64,000 nucleotides of DNA from NCBI RefSeq assembly GCF_003144115.1, contig NW_020312009.1, forward strand, positions 215,844 to 279,843. The letters run 5' to 3'. The notes beneath the pieces are model-generated. The model saw only the letters and a program-made list of their open reading frames with translations. It was not told where the DNA came from and did no database searches. This document shows positions 1 to 9,193 of the stretch, one piece after another. A program made the translations under genes and the position numbers. Source of the DNA: Tilletiopsis washingtonensis. Its lineage: Eukaryota > Basidiomycota > Exobasidiomycetes > Entylomatales. How positions within the stretch are numbered: position 1 is the stretch's first letter; each line of letters opens with the position of its first letter.

Positions 1-1221
1 GAACTTCTTCTTCTCCAGCATGTCCTGCAGGCGGCCCGGCGTGGCGACGACAATGTGGAAGCCCTTGCCCATGACGTGCGACTGCTCGGCCATGCTGATG
101 CCGCCGATGCAGAGCAGCACGCCGATCTCGGGATAGCCTGCCTGCGCCAGCACGTCGGCCATCACCTTGATGCCCTCGTACGTCTGTCGGGCAAGCTCAC
201 GCTGCAGGACCAAGGAGTCAGTCCTGTTTCACAGGGCACGAGAGCGCGACACGCACCGATGGGCAGACGATCATGCCAGTCGGGCCCTCGCCGCGCACGT
301 ATGGCAGCTTGCGCTGCTCCTCGAGCGCGAACATGACAATCGGCAGGCTGAACGCCAGCGTCTTGCCCGAGCCGGTGAAGGCGATGCCGATCATGTCGCG
401 TCCGCTGAAGGCAGTCGGCAGGCCCTGCATCTGAATCGGCGTCGGCCGCTTGATGCCCTTCGACTCGAGGTGCGCCAGAAGCGGCGGAGGGAGCTTCATG
501 TCCTGCGGTGACACGCATCAGCGGCCGATCTCAGGCGACGAACGGGCCCGGCCCGAGCACCGCGAAGAACGTAGCAAGCCCTTGCTGCAGCCACCGGCCC
601 CTTCCAGCAAGTCCGCCAGCCCTCACTCACTCTAAAGTTGGTGATCAGCGGCGGGATGTCCTTGCCTTCCGCCAGCACATGGTGCTTGTCGCGCAGCTCC
701 TCATTCTCCTGCTCTGTCCGCCGCCGCACGAACGCCGGTGCGCGCCAGCTCGTCTTCAGCGGCTCCTCGTAGGAGATGCCCTTTGCCAGCTCCATGTCGC
801 TGGCAAGCTTGCGGCGCGCGGCGTGGGCGTCGAGGATCTTGCGCTCCTCCTCTGCAGCCTTCTCCGCCTCGCTCTTCTGCTCCTTGGCCTGCAGCGCCTT
901 GAGCTCGCGCGCGGCGTGCAGCAGTGCCGTCTTGCTCTGCCGCACGCCCATGTCGTCGTCGTCGCCGCCCTTGTCGGCGCCCGTCTCGACGGCCGTGCCA
1001 GCGCCCGGCGCCGCCACTGCGACACGGCCGCGCCCTGCGATGCGCTGCAGCTCCATCTGCTTGCGCTTCGAGGCGGGAATGTAGGCCTCGTACGTGTCGT
1101 CGTCGTCTTCGTACGACATGAGGTCCGGCTCCTCCTCAACGACGCGCCGCCGCTTGTACGCCGGCGCACTGGCCGAAGCCGCGGCCGCGCCCGAGGCCGA
1201 CGATTCGGCAGAGGGTGCCAT
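1..1221 (-). CDS. DDX41: DDX41/Abstrakt-type DEAD-box RNA helicase, 3' end outside window
   Basis: ATP-dependent RNA helicase of the DDX41 (Abstrakt) subfamily, which works in nuclear pre-mRNA splicing. Exons on the minus strand are 1221-631, 502-257 and 201 to beyond base 1, each junction keeping frame with GTGAGT/GTGCGT donors and CAG acceptors. The N-terminal part is acidic and basic and contains the family signature around KGISYEEPLKTSW. Then come the Q motif (GIKRPTPIQMQG), motif I (AFTGSGKT), the CPSRELARQT motif and TPGRL before the sequence runs out. The second RecA domain, including the helicase C motifs, must lie to the left of the window. Linker sequence LITNFRDMKLPPPLL, created by splicing, matches the conserved DDX41 pre-helicase segment and supports the first intron. 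The start is the ATG at 1221, the only good one before the conserved part. Confidence 0.93.
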
Positions 1222-2058
1222 CTGAGCGAGTGTGCTGGGAATGGAGCTGGCGAAAGAGCGCAGGCAGTGCAGAGAGGATGGTGGAGGTCAAGAGGATCGC
1301 GCCACTCTACTTGCTGCGCGTTCCGCGGCCGCTCCAGCCGCCGCCGCACGGCAAGGCGCCACGCAGACGGGTGCGGCAGGTGCAGGCGCCGCCGATGTTG
1401 CTCTCTTCCCACCACACCAATCCTCACACCGCACATCCGCCTCGGCCGTTCCGTATCGAGCCGAGATCGAAAATTGCATCACGCTTCGAACATAAGAATG
1501 CAATCTGCCAGCATTGCTGGCGGCGCCGGGCTCAGTCGCCCTGAGCCAGTGTGCGAGATGAGGAGACGTCCGCGAGGCCGAGAGAGACCGTGCTCCAGCT
1601 GTGTCGCACGCCTCAGTGCGTAGCACTCAGATTGCGCGCCTAGACTGACCCGAGCGTGACAAAGACGAGCCAGGCGCAGCACTAATGAGGAAAGCTGCCT
1701 CGAGCTCGCTTTGGGGCAGCCTGACAGGGCTGAAGCAGTGGGCTTGCAGCATGTCTCTCGACGGCCGTCCGCAGCGCGAGGTGCTCAGCATCCGCCGAGC
1801 TCAAGTCCTAGTGACGAAATCCTGCTCACGCGAGGTCACTGATTGAGCGCTCCTGTCTTCAGCGTGCAGCACATGCACATGGGTCTGTCTGCTGTGTCTG
1901 CGAAGCGGGTGCGGTTTGTCCGTGCCCGAGGAGGGGCAGGACGCACGGGCGCGGAAGTCGCGGCAGCGGGTGCGGGCAGCGACAGCGAGGCGCTTTCCGG
2001 GGTAGCCGGCGCCTTCTCAAGCGACCACCACCATCGGCTACATCGTCTCAGCTGCAAG
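1222..2058. other. Divergent intergenic region, helicase / flavin reductase
   Basis: Shared upstream region of two divergent genes, about 840 bases. The frame of the flavin-reductase gene stays open upstream to about 1843, but no ATG there has a better context than the one at 2059, so I treat this as promoter and 5' leader. No RNA gene or repeat is visible. Confidence 0.5.
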
Positions 2059-3445
2059 ATGTCCTCCACAGCTGCCCGTGTCGACCCCGACGTCGCCAAC
2101 AAGGACGGCTCGCGCCCGGCCTTCGAGCCTTCGCCCTTCTCTCGCACCGCGCCGCCAGACGCCGAGTGGGTGCCGGGGCGCGGCCTCAATGCCCACCCCG
2201 AGGCCGGACGCTTCGCCTTCACGGATCAGACGAGCTTCCGCTCCGTGCACGTCGGCAAGACCAAGATTGCGCCGGCGGCCATGTACAAGCTGATGCTGGG
2301 CGGCATCGTGAGCAGGCACAGGCGTTGCTCAGGCATGTGACGCTGACTGCCGCTCGCTTGCTGCAGGCGCCTCGCCCGATCGCCCTTTGCGGTACGCTGT
2401 CGCCCGACGGTGTGCCGAACCTCGGTGAGTCTAGCAGCAGCTCGCATGCATGGCTGCCGCACTGACGTTCAATGCCGTGTGGCAGCGCCGATCAGCTGGT
2501 TCCAGATGGGTGCGTGCCTCGTCTGCTTGAGCCAGACGGCGCGCTGACGAAGGTCGATGCAGTCTCGCACAACCCGCCGCTCGTGATGATCTCGTTCGGC
2601 GGCGACTCGGCACGCCGCAAGGACAGCGAGCGCAACCTCAAGGAGTCTGGCGTGTGAGCAAGCCGAATGATGCGCGCGACACTGCTGCTGACCCGTCTCT
2701 CAGCTTCTGCATCTCTTCGTCGTCCGAGCCATTTGTGGAGGCGCTCAACAGTCAGTAGAATGGCATGACGCTTCGGCCAGCGCTGATCCTCGAATGCTTC
2801 AGGCGCAAGCGTCGACGCACCACGCGGCGTCTCTGAGTTCTTCTACTCGCACCTCACGCCCGTTCTCGGCGATGTCGTCAAGGCGCCGCGAGTTGGCGTG
2901 CGTCGCTCTCTGCTGCAGTTCTCTGTTCTCAGCTGAAGCCCTCGCTCCCACAGGAGAGCCCATTCTCGATGGAGTGCGAAGTCGACTTCACGCGCGAGTG
3001 GAACGTGCGTGCTCAGAGGCCTCGCAGCGCTACGCTGAAGCTGACGCGAGGCTTGCACAGAACGCGGAGGGCCAGCACACGACGACGATGGTCGTGGGCC
3101 GCGTCAAGGCGCTGCACATGCGCGAGGACTGCCTCACGCCCGAGGGCACGCTGGTGAGCTCACTGTCTCGATGCGGCTCCGTGCTGGACCTCACGCTCTC
3201 TCGCCTCAGGACCCCGCCAAGACGCTGCCAGTCTCGCGCATGGGCGGCCTCACCTACGGTCGCAGCACTACGTGAGTGCAGTGGGCATGACCCTGCGACT
3301 CTCGCTGACCGCGCCGTCCCGCAGCGGCTTCGACCTCTCGCGGCCCAAGTGGGAGGAGACGCAGAACACACCCGAGGTGCAGGCTGCGCTCAAGGAAGAG
3401 CGATGGGGCAGCTCGACGTCCAAGGTGGCCGAGAGCTGGCCGTGA
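2059..3445 (+). CDS. Flavin-reductase-like domain protein (flavoprotein oxygenase family)
   Basis: Predicted 303-residue FMN-binding flavin-reductase-like protein (DIM6/NTAB type), probably a cytosolic oxidoreductase; the substrate is unknown. Exons: 2059-2307, 2367-2424, 2486-2509, 2563-2653, 2704-2750, 2803-2897, 2933-3004, 3061-3153, 3210-3271, 3325-3445; the total is divisible by three. Joined, the core reads MYKLMLGGI-APRPIALCGTLSPDG-VPNLAPISWFQMVSHNPP, the classic start of this fold, followed by ARRKDSERNLKESGVF and the C-terminal metal/flavin-dimer region VVGRVKALHMRE. Nine introns in 1.4 kb make it the most intron-dense gene here; one is only 35 nt. The start is the ATG at 2059, which precedes a hydrophilic stretch. 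It converges on the lipase gene with a gap of about 70 bases, so their 3' ends may overlap as transcripts. Confidence 0.86.
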
Positions 3446-3516
3446 GCTGGCCAGTCGCTCGCGGGTATGCTATACTATTACGTGGCCGCTGAAGCGCTGC
3501 TGGACGCTTCCGAAGT

Positions 3517-5396
3517 CTAGTCGAGCTTGAAGGTCTGCTCGGCAAAGTGGCGCAGCACCGACACGCCGAGGCGGTGGAAGGCGATCGACGGCGTGCGGAC
3601 GATGATGATGGCGTGCGTGTTGATGACGTCCTCGGCGTACACGCGGTGCTTGACAAGGCGCGGCAGTACTGCTCGGCTGTTCAGGCGCTCGCAGATGCGC
3701 AGCTGTGCTTCCGACAGCGGCGGCGCCTTGCGCTTGCCCGGGGGCAACGGGACGCTCATGTGCTCTGCTGCGGGAGTGCCAGAGGCGTGCGTACCGACAG
3801 ATGCGTGGGCGGGAGCCGGCGCGCTGTCAGGCGCCTTGACGTGGTCCTCGGTCGCGCTCTCGACTGCCGTGCGCAGCAGCGTCTCGGCGCGGGTGCGGTG
3901 CGGGTCCGAGCCTGGCTCCTTGCCCTCGCGCCAGGCCACGTGCATGGCTTCGATGCGCCTTTTCGATGCGCGGCTCTCCTTGGCGAAGCGCACGAGCACG
4001 AGCGGGATGAAGACGAGAGGAAAGACGACGGGCGAGAGCACCACTAGCAAGAGCGACACTGGGTAGGAGAAAGGCAGGCGTGACGGCGACATGAACCAAG
4101 GCAAACGCGGCAGGCGCGAGCGCAGCGACTTCGGCTTGGCGTGCTCTGGCGCGTCGATGCCGGTGATGATTGATGGGTAGTCGGGGTCCAGGGTGCTAGA
4201 GCAGGCGTGTTCAGCATGGAGGCAGAAGCGCAACGCTACGGATGCGACTCACACATTTGCATCGCCAGCCCACTCCTCAAGCGCATCCCACGGCTCCACA
4301 AGACCTGTCCTCGCCGGGACGGTGAGGTCGAGCACGGCGTTGGCGTAGAGGTCACACCTCTCGAAGCGCTGCAGGCCCGTGATGAAGGCGCTGCCCGGTT
4401 GGCTCATTGCCTCGATCAGGCCTCGCTTCTCGCGGCCCTTGGCGCCGGCAGACAGCTCCTCGTGCTCCCAGCCACTGTCGCGCATGTACTGAGGACAGAT
4501 GTTCAGCCGCTTGCGCTTCCGAAAGTGATCAGACAGCGCCTCACAAGCTGCGCGCCTGTTCGGCTGAGGATGCGGCCTCCTATGAAGCTGACGATCCGAC
4601 CGAACGAGCTGGCGGGAGGCGGCATGCCAAGATGCGGAGATGCAAATGTCTGTGCGAGCTCTGCGTCAGCTTTGAGAACCATCTTGCCTGGCGTATAGCG
4701 CCCACCGTGAAGTTGGTCGCGATCGGAGCGTCCTCTCCAGAAAAGAAGCCCGAAGCTTGCAGCTGGCCGACGACGAAGCGAGCTGTCAGGCCGCCGAGGG
4801 AGTAGCCAAGCTGTCGGAGCGATCAGCGCACAGACTATACGCCATATGAGGTCAGCTCACGATGCTGAAGCGAACGATTGTGTTGCCTGCTGATCGCAGA
4901 CGTTTGACCTCGGCGGTGACCTGTCGGTGGCGCGTCAGAGCTTCGAACGCCGTGCAAGAGCCGCAGCGCGCCTCACCTCGGCAACTGCACGCTCGCCGAT
5001 CCAGTCGATGCCGTCATACGTCCCGGCGCCCTCAGAGGTGCACGTGTTGAGTACGACGAGCTCCAGCGCATCGGGCTTGCGCTGCGCAGCGGCAGCCGCC
5101 TCCTGCTCTTGGACCACGCCTGCGAACCAGGCGCGCCCGCTGTCGTTCGTGCGCACGTCCTTCAGTGGCTCGCCGGGCGTGTCTGTTCTGTCGGAGCGCG
5201 GCGAGAGGGTACCGCCGTGCTGCGCCATGAGCACCGAGAGCAGGCTCGACAGGTGCGTCGGACTGCCCCAGAGGCCGTGCACGGCCACGAGCAGGTGCAC
5301 CCGCGCAGCAGCCGACGTGCCAGCCTGGCTGTGCGACGCCGAGGCGCCGGCCGGGCTGGCGCTGCCGCTGTGCGACGTGCTTGCGGTGTCGGCCAT
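3517..5396 (-). CDS. DUF676 serine lipase/esterase (LPL1/ROG1-like)
   Basis: Predicted alpha/beta hydrolase of the DUF676 family, 534 residues; yeast relatives (Lpl1, Rog1) act on glycerolipids at lipid droplets or other membranes. Exons on the minus strand: 5396-4977, 4920-4861, 4810-4706, 4649-4545, 4488-4253, 4195-3517. The N-terminus has HGLWG (oxyanion region). The nucleophile elbow GYSLGGLTARFVVGQL is assembled across an intron, with Ser at about residue 164, and NFTTFASPHLGMP follows, as in fungal relatives. A strongly hydrophobic segment (PVSLLLVVLSPVVFPLVFI) near residues 330-360 suggests membrane association. An in-frame ATG at 5456 exists, but the one at 5396 has the better context (ACCGCC ATG G). 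The position of the catalytic His was not assigned. Confidence 0.88.
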
Positions 5397-5915
5397 GGCG
5401 GTCGCTTGCTGCAGCTTGAGGATGGAGCGGTGCGGAGGCAACCTGCGCTGACGCATGCGCGCGAAGCGCAGTGCTGACGCGAGACCCTGAGGTGGAGCGC
5501 GAGCGCGTAAGTCCGCGTCTCCGCACGTGCCACGCGCTGCAGCCGGCCGGCTCGGCGGTCCGGCGCAGCGTCAAAAGGAAGCCCAGACTGTGCTCCGCGT
5601 GGCCAGAGCATTCGTCATCCGTTGACCCTGACTACGTCCTGTTGCTAAGCGAGACACGTTGTGCTGGCCATCAGCTGCCCGAGACTGAGGAGCTGCTCCC
5701 ACGCGCGCGCGGTGGCAGCGAGGGCGCCAGCCGAGGCGCCGAGGTGCGCGCCACGCCTGCGTCCCTTGGCGCACCAGGCAGCCATCAGGCAGATGCAAAC
5801 TCAGTCAGGACGCACGTCTATTCAGCACTCCGGACGTCTCTCAGCGTAGGAGCGCGGCTTAAGTGGAAGCTGGGACGACCCAATGCCGCGCCTCACTCGT
5901 TGCCTCGTTCTCGAC
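5397..5915. other. Intergenic, upstream of lipase gene
   Basis: About 520 bases between the lipase start and the end of the kinase-like gene, both on the minus strand. It should hold the lipase promoter and the terminator of the kinase-like gene. I see no conserved coding sequence. Confidence 0.5.
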
Positions 5916-8012
5916 TTACGACGCCTGGGAGCCTCTCGATGTGGCGGCGGCGTAGGAGCTCCGCCCGCCGAGCGCATCGCAGATGCTGTCGAGGTCTAGC
6001 ACGTCGCCGGCTGCTCTCCCATCTCCAGGCACGCACTTGCGCGCCCAGCTCAGCCCGACGAGGCGTACGTCGAGCCGGCCCAGATGATGCGCAGCTGTCG
6101 AGATCTCCGCCGAGCCTGCAGGGGTAGCTTGATCAATTGTTGGGTGACGCTGAACGCACACGTTGCTGAGGGCTATGTTGCCGTGACTCCATCCTGCGGC
6201 GTGCAGCTTCTCCAGCTGTCGTGAGAGCGCATCGCACACAGCCTGCCCTCCTTGAGGATCCGTCGCTAGCTCGTCGCATAGAGCGGACAGCGATGAGCCA
6301 ACGTCCTCGAAGATGTGTGTCAGCCGCGAGGCGTCGTCGTCGCTACGCCCATAGCAGCAGGGGATAGCCGTGCCTTGCAGGTGCGATAGCTCCCGGTAGA
6401 CGCGCAACTCGCGCTCGAGGTCCTTGTTCCAACGCACACGGCGGCTGCGCTTGCCAACGATCGCGATGTGGCCGGGTGTGGAGCACGTCTGTCGGCTCAG
6501 CTCGGGGTACCGCTTGCTGCCGCGCTGGATGAGGTCGAGGCAGGAGAAGGCCTCCGGAGAAGCTGGTTCGCGTCCGATACAGCCTCGATGCGCCACGGAC
6601 GTGCTGCCAATGGCAAAGAGAGCGCAGCAGAGCTGGACGCATTCTGCTGTTGCGCCGTCGTCCGCTAGTGTGTGGCCCAGGTCCGCTCCTCGCACACCAG
6701 CATCCACTGCCCCTGTTGATTTGTTTTGCGCTGTCAGGGCGACCTGATCCTTCAGGAGCTCATGCAAGTTGAAGCCTGCGCGAGGCGCCGAGGCCAACGC
6801 AGCATGGCGGGCCTTGAGAGCAATCGCAGTCAGAACGAAGGTGAGGTTGCCTGCTCAGTGTGTCAGCCGTGGCAGGCGTCTTTGCGGACCATCCGACTCA
6901 CGATCCTTGACCTGTGTGAAGCGCATCGCCGAGGGCTTGCTGTCCAGTTGGTCCGTTTCCTTCGCCGAGTGTGTGAAGAGCGCGCGGTTCACCGCCAGAT
7001 CGAAGTTGAGAAAAAGAGGCCGGGTCTGATCCTCCTCGGCCATCGGCGTTACATCGATGTGCGCCAGCTCTTCGCCTGTCATTACGCTTGCCGACACGGC
7101 CTCGCTCATGCAGATGCTCTTCACCACTCGGAGGTAGAGGTCCAGTTGTGCAACGGAGTGCCGCGCTTGCAGGAAAGTGCGCTCGAGGAAGCCAAGTGTG
7201 ACAAAGGGCTACAAGCGGAGCCATGTCAGTCAGCGAGGCGATGGCAGAAGGCGGGGGGGGACGCCAGGTGGCCGCGCGATCAGCTGCGACTGAGAGGGTG
7301 CCACACACCTGGAGCACAATCACATGCACGATTCGCCATCGCGAGTCAGGGCAGCCTAGAGTCGAAGTGGTAAAGCCGGATGTCAGCGCATGTGGCGATG
7401 CACGGCAAGAAGCACGACAGAGGCAGGACACCAGCCTGGAAAGCTCGGGCCTGACTCACGAGACAGCAGATAGAAGTTTGGACCGTCCCCAACATCGACC
7501 TCAAGCTCGGTCTTCCCAATCAGCGTTTATGCTCGGATGTCATCGTTGTGCACCCAGAGAAGGCCCGCCGTTGATTTTATCGTCTCCGAGTTGCGAGCCC
7601 AGACGTCGAGGAGTAGATTCGACGCAGTGAAGACTCCTTGAGCGAGCCTCTCCTGCAGCCTCGTCTCAGTTGACCAGCGCTGAGTACAAGGCCGGAGAAC
7701 AGAACCCTGCGGCGCGCGTTCCTCGTGGCAGGAGGTATCGGACGCTGTGGCATCCCCGAGAGACGAGCGACTTCTGGCGAGCGAGTGCGCGTGAAGGCGT
7801 GCTGCACCGTGGCTCCGACGCTCAGCCTCGGACGGAGCAAAAGCGCCGGAATAGTCGAGAGGACCCGCTGCTGCAAAGGGCTGGAGCTCTGAACAGGCGC
7901 TCCACAAGTCGTACTCGAGGAGAGCTGATGTCCGAAGCGAGGTCCATTGAGGGAGGTCGTCCTGGACGTGCCGTGCTTCTTGTCTCAGCGCAGGATCTAG
8001 CTCACAGAGCAT
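5916..8012 (-). CDS. Kinase-like protein with degenerate catalytic motifs
   Basis: Predicted protein of about 599 residues with a C-terminal protein-kinase-like lobe. Exons on the minus strand: 8012-7554, 7511-7460, 7355-7309, 7208-6902, 6850-5916. The N-terminal half contains ETRLQERLAQGVF, VWARNSETIKST and TELEVDVGDGPNFYLLS, a layout I associate with fungal kinase-like families that have a long N-terminal domain before the kinase fold. In the C-terminal lobe, IFEDVGSSLSAL resembles the hinge. HGNIALSNV occupies the catalytic-loop place (HRDxKxxN in active kinases) and no DFG is visible (GLSWAR instead). I infer a pseudokinase. One feature is uncertain: the reading frame meets TAA at 7529-7527, which is removed only if a 42-nt intron (7553-7512) is spliced. 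The first in-frame ATG after the preceding stop is at 8012. Function and substrate unknown. Confidence 0.68.
7512..7553 (-). other. Putative 42-nt intron containing an in-frame TAA
   Basis: On the minus strand this segment begins GTGCAC, has CGCTGAT near its 3' end and finishes AAG. It is exactly 14 codons long, so retaining it keeps frame except for the TAA inside. Coding on both sides looks genuine (ETIKSTAGLLW before, TELEVDVGDGP after). The non-CAG acceptor makes the call tentative; the alternative is a true nonsense codon. Confidence 0.45.
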
Positions 8013-8117
8013 GACGGCGTCCAACTCCGAGCCTAGGCTTGTCTCGGCGGCCGGAAGGAAGCTCGCAGGCTCATCAGCAGACGAGAGACTAGCTACGATG
8101 GGGCTGAGACTTGGCAG

Positions 8118-8378
8118 TCATTTCGGATCGGCGCCGTCGTGCTTGAAGAGCTGGGTGGTCTCTTCGGGCGTCACGACTTGCTGCTGCCGGTGGCGCCGAT
8201 ATGCCGCTGCACCCTCCTCGCTGAACGGCCAATGCCTCTGGTCTTGATACGTCAAACTCGGATGCAGCGTCTCGAGCGCAACGGAGCGTCCGATGGCGCG
8301 GCTGTCGAGAGCTGTGTGCAGATGTAGCACACCGTTGGCCATGCGCACGAACGGGTGCACGAGTGACGAGGGTGCCAT
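8118..8378 (-). CDS. Small unrecognised protein, 86 residues
   Basis: Single-exon ORF starting with ATG at 8378 (context GCC ATG G) and ending with TGA at 8118. The product is hydrophilic, rich in His, Gln and Arg, with segments HPFVRMANGVLHLHTALDS and LTYQDQRHWPFSEEGAAAYR. I do not recognise the family. Length and a basic N-terminus would suit a small mitochondrial protein, but that is a guess. The same frame stays open after its TGA into the kinase-like gene 105 bases downstream, and the base after the stop is C (TGA CTG). It could therefore be an independent gene or an upstream cistron or exon of the kinase-like gene. It shares a divergent promoter region with the PMR1 gene. Confidence 0.45.
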   Translation of the reverse strand: MAPSSLVHPFVRMANGVLHLHTALDSRAIGRSVALETLHPSLTYQDQRHWPFSEEGAAAYRRHRQQQVVTPEETTQLFKHDGADPK

Positions 8379-9193
8379 GGCAGAAGAAGCGCAATCGGGA
8401 GGCTTCGGCGGCGAGAAGATGAGAAGAAGGGCGAGAGGATGCAGCCTGCTTGTGCAGGAGAGCGTACTTGAGGCATCCGCAGCAGGGCCGCTGGCGTCTG
8501 CCGTCAGGCTGCCGCTGCATCTGGTTGCTGCGGCACACCGCTTGCGGCCCACGCGTGCGCACGTCTCACCTCAACGGCCACCCAACAGAGCGCTGCGGCT
8601 CCCGAGTCGACGCTTGCTCGCCCTCAGCAGCACGCGACAGCGAGCGTGAAGCATGTCTCTTTCCAGCGCAGATCCGCCATCAGGGGCTGCGCTATCAGCC
8701 TAGGGTTATCGTCGAAATCGAATTGCCTTTGAGTGCGGCGCCAAAGGCGGCGACATCGGCGCGGCATACGCTGCGCGCCGCCTGTGATGCTGCAAGTGGA
8801 GCCTCTGCCGCATCTCGAGGCTGCGCCGCAGCGAGAGCGTGCCCCATGAGGGCCGGCCTTGATAGCGCCTGGATCTACGCTTGAGAACTGCTTCGTTCCT
8901 TCCGCTTCAGCTGCAGATCAGGTGAGAAGCGGCGGGCTGAACGACGGATCGAGCAGCAGTGTTGCGGCGCGCTCTCGTGCGGGAGCGCCGTCGGCGCAGT
9001 GGCGCGCGCGCGTGGCTTGGGCCACATACGGCGTGGTGCGCGTTGCGGCCAGCGTGGCCCCTGCCTCTCACCAACCAACACCTCCCTGGCCTTGACTGGC
9101 GCGTCGCCCGGTCCCGTTTCTTTCGTGCTTGCCACGCCTCTCTGGCAGAGCCGCTGTTGCGCAGCTTCTTCCTCGGCACGCTCTCCGGCGGCG
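8379..9193. other. Divergent intergenic region upstream of PMR1
   Basis: About 815 bases separating the small minus-strand ORF from the Ca2+-ATPase gene. It should contain the promoters of both. No convincing coding or RNA gene seen. Confidence 0.5.

Noticed and set aside
508-1623. Long plus-strand frame opposite the helicase
   Set aside because: It is the antisense shadow of the DDX41 exon; the minus-strand reading has all the helicase motifs.
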